Shown here: piece by piece, positions 60,000 through 64,000 of the stretch
How positions within the stretch are numbered: position 1 is the stretch's first letter
Layout: each line of letters begins with the position of its first letter
Source of the DNA: an uncultured Bacteroidales bacterium
GTDB taxonomy: Bacteria > Bacteroidota > Bacteroidia > Bacteroidales > Bacteroidaceae
Length of the DNA: 64,000 nucleotides
Assembly (NCBI GenBank): GCA_937898885.1
Contig: CALDKD010000006.1
Location: forward strand, 1-64,000
Direction of reading: 5' to 3'
The notes under the pieces: model-generated
What the model saw: the letters and a program-made list of their open reading frames with translations, nothing else
Databases searched by the model: none
Told to the model about the DNA's origin: nothing
Program-made: the position numbers and the translations under genes

Positions 60000-60962
60000 A
60001 TGCAAAGAGTGATTGTTATAGCCGAGGAACTTGAGCGGAAACTTATAGAACAGTATCTGCCGGACTGCGATGATCAGGTAATCGTGACCGGTGTGGGAGC
60101 CTTCAACATCATTCAGAGCCTGCGCGACCTTCCCCTTGACACAGAGATAATAAACATCGGATATGCCGGAAGCAGCAACTTTGAGATCGGCTCTGTGATT
60201 GAGGTATCTGAGTCAAAGCTCAACCACCCCTCAATAAGCTACGACGAGCCCACATACAAGCTTTGCACCACCCAGGGAATGCGGCACGCCATCTGCTATA
60301 CCAACACTGATTTTGTGCTGCAGTCCAAATACAAGGACTGCGTGTTCGATATGGAGCTGGCCTTCATTATGGTGATGGGCTTCGAGAAAGTCCGTGCGCT
60401 GAAGATTGTGAGCGATAACCTGAGTCTGCACTCATATCACGACACAGTGGCCGAGGCTCCTGCCTCCGAGCCAAAGGCACTGAATAAGATTCCAAGCTTT
60501 CAGATAAACCACCTGAAGCTGCTCCGCGGAATATACGTATCCCGCAAGGACAAGGTTGGAGGCGAGACCGTCACCACCTTCGACATCCGTATGAAGGAAC
60601 CCAACCGCGAGCCTGCCCTCACCGCCGAGGTAAGCCACACAATAGAGCATCTTGCCGCCACATATCTCAGGAACAACCCCACGTGGAAGGACTGGATAGT
60701 ATATTGGGGTCCTATGGGATGCCTCACCGGCAGCTACCTCATCATCAAGGGAGACCTTAAGTCTGAGGACATCGTCGAGCTTATGAAGAACACCTTCAGC
60801 TTCATTGCCAACTACGAGGGTGAGATTCCGGGAGCCACCCCGCACGATTGCGGCAACTGGTCATTCACAGACCTTGAGGGTGCCAGGAGAGAGGCGCACA
60901 AATATCTTACCGAGGTGATTCTGAACATCAGGTACGAGAACCTGCATTATCCAAAGGATTAA
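60000..60962 (+). CDS. Fused SAH/MTA nucleosidase-like domain and LuxS (S-ribosylhomocysteine lyase)
   Basis: 320 residues in two parts. Residues 1-155 resemble a shortened Pfs nucleosidase: GVGAFNIIQSL, NIGYAGS (52-58), FDMEL (117-121, Glu119 as ribose-binding Glu) and IVSDN (137-140, Asp139 as catalytic Asp). Residues 163-315 are a complete LuxS: Arg197, HTIEH (His213, Glu216, His217), GPMGC (Cys241) and HDCGN (Cys284), giving the metal ligands 213/217/284 and catalytic Glu216/Cys241. One chain could therefore turn S-adenosylhomocysteine into S-ribosylhomocysteine and then homocysteine plus the AI-2 precursor. In most bacteria these are separate proteins. The nucleosidase part is about 70 residues shorter than E. 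coli Pfs, so its activity is less sure than that of LuxS. Confidence 0.88.
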   Translation: MQRVIVIAEELERKLIEQYLPDCDDQVIVTGVGAFNIIQSLRDLPLDTEIINIGYAGSSNFEIGSVIEVSESKLNHPSISYDEPTYKLCTTQGMRHAICYTNTDFVLQSKYKDCVFDMELAFIMVMGFEKVRALKIVSDNLSLHSYHDTVAEAPASEPKALNKIPSFQINHLKLLRGIYVSRKDKVGGETVTTFDIRMKEPNREPALTAEVSHTIEHLAATYLRNNPTWKDWIVYWGPMGCLTGSYLIIKGDLKSEDIVELMKNTFSFIANYEGEIPGATPHDCGNWSFTDLEGARREAHKYLTEVILNIRYENLHYPKD

Positions 60963-60974
60963 GAATATTGAAAT

Positions 60975-62198
60975 ATGAAATATCAGCTTATTTGTAGAAA
61001 GTGCGGAGCCGTAATAGGCAGTTTTCAGGATTGGTTCAATCAGGACCAGCTCTGCAAGTGTGGCAGCAACCACGCCGAGGTTACCTACTCCACCGACTAT
61101 CATAGACTTGATGAGCTCTGCGCCCCGGGCCAGAGCGTGGACAGCCTGTATCATTATTACGATTTCCTGCCGCTTGACAGCAAGGAGGGCATCGTAAGCC
61201 TTGGCGAGGGAGCAGTCCCAATTGAGGACTGGGAGTTCCTGAGCCGTTTTGCCAAAGAGCAGTACGGCATTGACTGCCGTGTGGTGGTTGCCCGCAACGA
61301 CCTGAACGCAGGCACAGGCACCTTCAAGGACATAGCGGCATCATTGGCCGCCACCCTCTTCAAGCAGCACGGCGTGAGGGAGTATTGCCTTGCATCCACA
61401 GGCAATGCCGCCACCGCATACGCCACCTATCTGGCAAAGGCCGGCGTGAGGTTCCACATCTTCGCCCCACACGATATGTATATGGAGTCGCAGGATGCCA
61501 TACGCGCCACAGGTCAGGACCTTGTGGTATCAGAGGGCGGTTACGGGCAGGCCAAGGCCGAGGCAGCGGCATTCCATAAAGAGCAGCACGTAATGATATC
61601 GGCCGGCAACATCGACCCCGTCCGTGTAGAAGCCAAGAAGACACTGGTATTCGAGTGCATGCGTCAGCTTGGCCGCATCCCCGATGTATATATGCAGGCC
61701 GTGGCAGGCGGCACCAGCCCAATTGCCTTTGAGAAAGGTATGCGAGAGATAGCACAGGCATATCCTCAGTACAAGATGCCAAGGATGCTCCTGGTACAGC
61801 AGGATACCTGCGACCCGATGGTGCAGGCCTGGGAATGGGCCACAGGCAACGACTTCCCCGAAGGCTGGGAGAAGAACTTCCCGTCAGTAACCCCCCACAC
61901 CAGGATATCAATCCTTACAGCCGGCACTCCGGGAATGTACCCGATAGTCGGCCCTATCGTAAGGAACAGCGGCGGCTCGTTCCTGCGCATCAAGGAGGAA
62001 GGCCTTGAGGAGTACGGCCGCATAGTAAGGAGAGAGAAAGGCATCTACCTGGGTCCTGCATCGGCAGTCTGCATAGCAGGCTTCTATGAGGCCCTCAGGC
62101 AGAACAAGATAAAGAACGGCGACCTGATTCTTCTGAACACCGGCGAGGGCTGCGCCCGCGCCAACTGGTTCAAGGCCGCCATTGATGGTGATAAGTAG
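60975..62198 (+). CDS. Threonine synthase/cysteate synthase-like PLP enzyme with N-terminal zinc ribbon
   Basis: 407 residues. A zinc ribbon (Cys7, 10, 27, 29) precedes a fold-type II PLP enzyme: SLGEGAVP, the PLP lysine Lys118 in GTGTFKD, the phosphate loop STGNAATA and the late LNTGEG. Family members replace the phosphate of O-phosphohomoserine or O-phosphoserine; some are cysteate synthases using sulfite. Which reaction applies is open. It lies 12 bases after pfs-luxS, so a link with homocysteine or sulfur metabolism is plausible. Confidence 0.8.
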   Translation: MKYQLICRKCGAVIGSFQDWFNQDQLCKCGSNHAEVTYSTDYHRLDELCAPGQSVDSLYHYYDFLPLDSKEGIVSLGEGAVPIEDWEFLSRFAKEQYGIDCRVVVARNDLNAGTGTFKDIAASLAATLFKQHGVREYCLASTGNAATAYATYLAKAGVRFHIFAPHDMYMESQDAIRATGQDLVVSEGGYGQAKAEAAAFHKEQHVMISAGNIDPVRVEAKKTLVFECMRQLGRIPDVYMQAVAGGTSPIAFEKGMREIAQAYPQYKMPRMLLVQQDTCDPMVQAWEWATGNDFPEGWEKNFPSVTPHTRISILTAGTPGMYPIVGPIVRNSGGSFLRIKEEGLEEYGRIVRREKGIYLGPASAVCIAGFYEALRQNKIKNGDLILLNTGEGCARANWFKAAIDGDK

Positions 62199-62268
62199 CA
62201 ACAGCGGTAGCCCCTGCGGGTGCTGCACAATAGAAAGAAAGAGATTTATAAATATAAAAGAGACAAAT

Positions 62269-64000
62269 ATGAAGAAAGAAGTTCAATTCAGTTTAGTGTA
62301 CCGCGACATGTGGCAGTCGTCCGGCAAGTACGTGCCCCGCAAGGACCAGCTGGCCAAGATTGCCCCGGTAATCATCGATATGGGCTGCTTCGACCGCGTT
62401 GAGACCAACGGAGGCGCTAGCGAGCAGGTAAACCTACTCTACGGTGAGAACCCGAACCTGGCCGTCCGCACATTCACCAAGCCATTCAACGAGGCAGGCA
62501 TCAAGACCCACATGCTTGACCGTGGTCTGAACGCCCTCCGTATGAACCCTGTTCCGGCAGACGTACGCCAGCTTATGTATAAGGTAAAGCACGCACAGGG
62601 CGTTGACATCACCCGTATCTTCTGCGGACTCAACGACCCGCGCAACATCATCCCTTCTATCAAGTGGGCAAAGGCCGCCGGTATGACAGCACAGGCCACA
62701 ATGTGCATCACCTACTCAAAGGTGCACACAGCTGAGTACTACATCAACCTGGCAGAGCAGCTCATTGAGGGTGGCGCACAGGAAATCTGCCTGAAGGATA
62801 TGGCAGGCATCGGCCGTCCCGCAATGCTCGGAACAATAGTCCGCGCCATCAAGGAGAAGCACCCCGACATCATCATACAGTACCACGGCCATACAGGCCC
62901 CGGCTTCTCTGTAGCCTCAATGCTTGAGGTGGCCAAGGCCGGAGGCGATGTGCTTGATGTGGCGATGGAGCCGCTGAGCTGGGGTAAGGTTCATCCGGAT
63001 GTCATCACCATTCAGGCAATGCTGAAGGATGCCGGATTCCTGGTCAAGGACATCAATATGAAAGCCTATATGGAGGCAAGAAGCCTTACACAGAGCTTCA
63101 TTGACGACTTCCTGGGCTACTGGATTGACCCGAAGAACTCACTTATGACCTCACTGCTTGTAGGCTGCGGCCTGCCTGGAGGTATGATGGGCTCACTGAT
63201 GGCCGACCTTAAGGGTATGCACGCCGCCATCAACACCAACCTGCGCAAGAAGGGCGAGAAGGAGCTCTCAGAGGATGAGCTGCTGGTTGAGCTGTTCGAT
63301 GAGGTACAGCGTATATGGCCTATGCTCGGCACACCTTGCCTTGTCACACCGTTCTCACAGTATGTAAAGAACGCAGCCCTGATGAACCTCTACTCAAAGT
63401 CTATGGACGAGAAGCCATTCTCACGTATGGACCCGGCCATGTGGGGTATGATCTTAGGCAAGTCCGGCAAACTGCCAGGCGAGCTGGCCCCGGAGATTGT
63501 AGAGCTTGCCAAAGAGAAGGGATTCGAGTTCTATACAGGCGATCCGCAGAGCCTTTATCCGGACGAGCTGCCACGCTTCATCAAGGAGATGGAGCAGAAC
63601 GGCTGGGACCGTGGTCAGGACGACGAGGAGCTGTTCGAGTTCGCAATGCACGAGAAGCAGTACCGCGAGTTCAAGTCTGGTCAGGCCAAGGCACAGTTCA
63701 ACAAGGACCTGCTGGAGCGTATGGAGAAGGCACAGGCCGGAACCGCAGGCGCACCTGTAAAGCACCTTACGGCAGCCGACAAGCGCGCCATCCTGCATCC
63801 GGACGCCGATGCGATCGAGGCCCCTGTAAACGGTCGCGTTATGTGGGAGCTTGACTTCAACGAGGATTCAAAGGCACCTGCATTCGGCAAGAAGTTCCGC
63901 GAGGGCGAGACCATCGCCTACCTGCAGACAGAGCACGGAATAGAGACCATCGCAGCTCCTATGGACTGCAAGATTGCAGGCATCGACGCAGAGCAAGGCA
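62269..64000 (+). CDS. Carboxyltransferase/oxaloacetate decarboxylase alpha-type protein (runs off the window)
   Basis: At least 577 residues; no stop before the window end. The HMGL-like TIM barrel has the metal and carbamyl-lysine motifs CLKDMAG and QYHGHTG, and the post-barrel domain follows (about 300-470). The C-terminal domain (from about 525) has the biotinyl/lipoyl fold pattern (IEAPVNGRVMW... IAAPMDC), but the biotin motif AMKM reads TEHGI, with His556 where Lys is expected. Transfers CO2 to or from pyruvate in pyruvate carboxylase or Na+ decarboxylase complexes. ATG at 62269, 70 bases after the PLP enzyme gene. Confidence 0.85.
   Translation, partial: MKKEVQFSLVYRDMWQSSGKYVPRKDQLAKIAPVIIDMGCFDRVETNGGASEQVNLLYGENPNLAVRTFTKPFNEAGIKTHMLDRGLNALRMNPVPADVRQLMYKVKHAQGVDITRIFCGLNDPRNIIPSIKWAKAAGMTAQATMCITYSKVHTAEYYINLAEQLIEGGAQEICLKDMAGIGRPAMLGTIVRAIKEKHPDIIIQYHGHTGPGFSVASMLEVAKAGGDVLDVAMEPLSWGKVHPDVITIQAMLKDAGFLVKDINMKAYMEARSLTQSFIDDFLGYWIDPKNSLMTSLLVGCGLPGGMMGSLMADLKGMHAAINTNLRKKGEKELSEDELLVELFDEVQRIWPMLGTPCLVTPFSQYVKNAALMNLYSKSMDEKPFSRMDPAMWGMILGKSGKLPGELAPEIVELAKEKGFEFYTGDPQSLYPDELPRFIKEMEQNGWDRGQDDEELFEFAMHEKQYREFKSGQAKAQFNKDLLERMEKAQAGTAGAPVKHLTAADKRAILHPDADAIEAPVNGRVMWELDFNEDSKAPAFGKKFREGETIAYLQTEHGIETIAAPMDCKIAGIDAEQG

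Overview
The window reads as chromosome of an anaerobic, probably gut-dwelling member of the Bacteroidales. Support comes from many Bacteroidetes-type promoters (TTTG, about 19-20 nt, TAnnTTTG), a complete RnfBCDGEA operon led by an RseC-like gene, an S16 protein with a long Ala/Lys/Glu tail, EttA, a secreted GH43 enzyme, many secreted proteins with signal peptides ending in AQ, and a mixed GC content near one half. The family cannot be fixed from the sequence alone. No tRNA, rRNA, CRISPR array, phage or intact insertion sequence was seen.

Layout. 0.4-4.7 kb: secreted M15 peptidase, then transketolase, RpiB and a sugar-binding lipoprotein. 4.7-8.3 kb (minus strand): DNA glycosylase, and an envelope operon made of a sigma-54 activator, LptE, a TPR-like protein and SecG. 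8.4-11.8 kb: S9 dipeptidyl peptidase and a CrtI-like FAD oxidoreductase. 11.9-21.8 kb (minus strand): esterase, RseC, RnfBCDGEA, a lipoprotein FMN2-FAD reductase and IspE, apparently one transcription direction with very tight spacing. 22-28.9 kb: S16, a secreted unknown, a YdcZ-type transporter, and a GH43, GPH transporter and TIM-barrel isomerase operon.

28.9-32.6 kb is a more AT-rich accessory patch. It holds a decayed SHOCT lipoprotein, an operon of secreted protein, ECF sigma factor and small membrane protein, a decayed lipoprotein start, a DUF2442 gene behind a 43-codon ORF, and a large nested palindrome. 32.6-39.5 kb: DUF3237 protein, SLC13 permease, and a four-gene operon of secreted proteins headed by an OmpA-like protein with two zinc ribbons. 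39.5-52.9 kb is mostly housekeeping: two ABC-F ATPases, an EIIC-like permease with MsrA, an esterase with a glycine-rich partner, GNAT and HAD genes, YihY, acyl-ACP thioesterase, an EamA transporter and a MATE transporter. 52.9-55.1 kb: a DUF4143 ATPase next to gene debris (an RHS tail and a piece of a paralogue of the 29.7 kb gene). 55.1-64 kb: AlkD, an AGCS symporter, thiM-thiE-thiD under a TPP riboswitch, then an operon of a fused Pfs-LuxS protein, a threonine/cysteate-synthase-like enzyme and a carboxyltransferase that runs off the window.

The two best candidates for new biology are the single-polypeptide SAH nucleosidase-LuxS fusion (60000-60962) and the Rnf-linked extracytoplasmic reductase (12743-15283), whose active site departs from fumarate reductase. 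The secreted protein/ECF sigma/membrane protein operon with its second, decayed locus is the best candidate for an undescribed system of unknown function.
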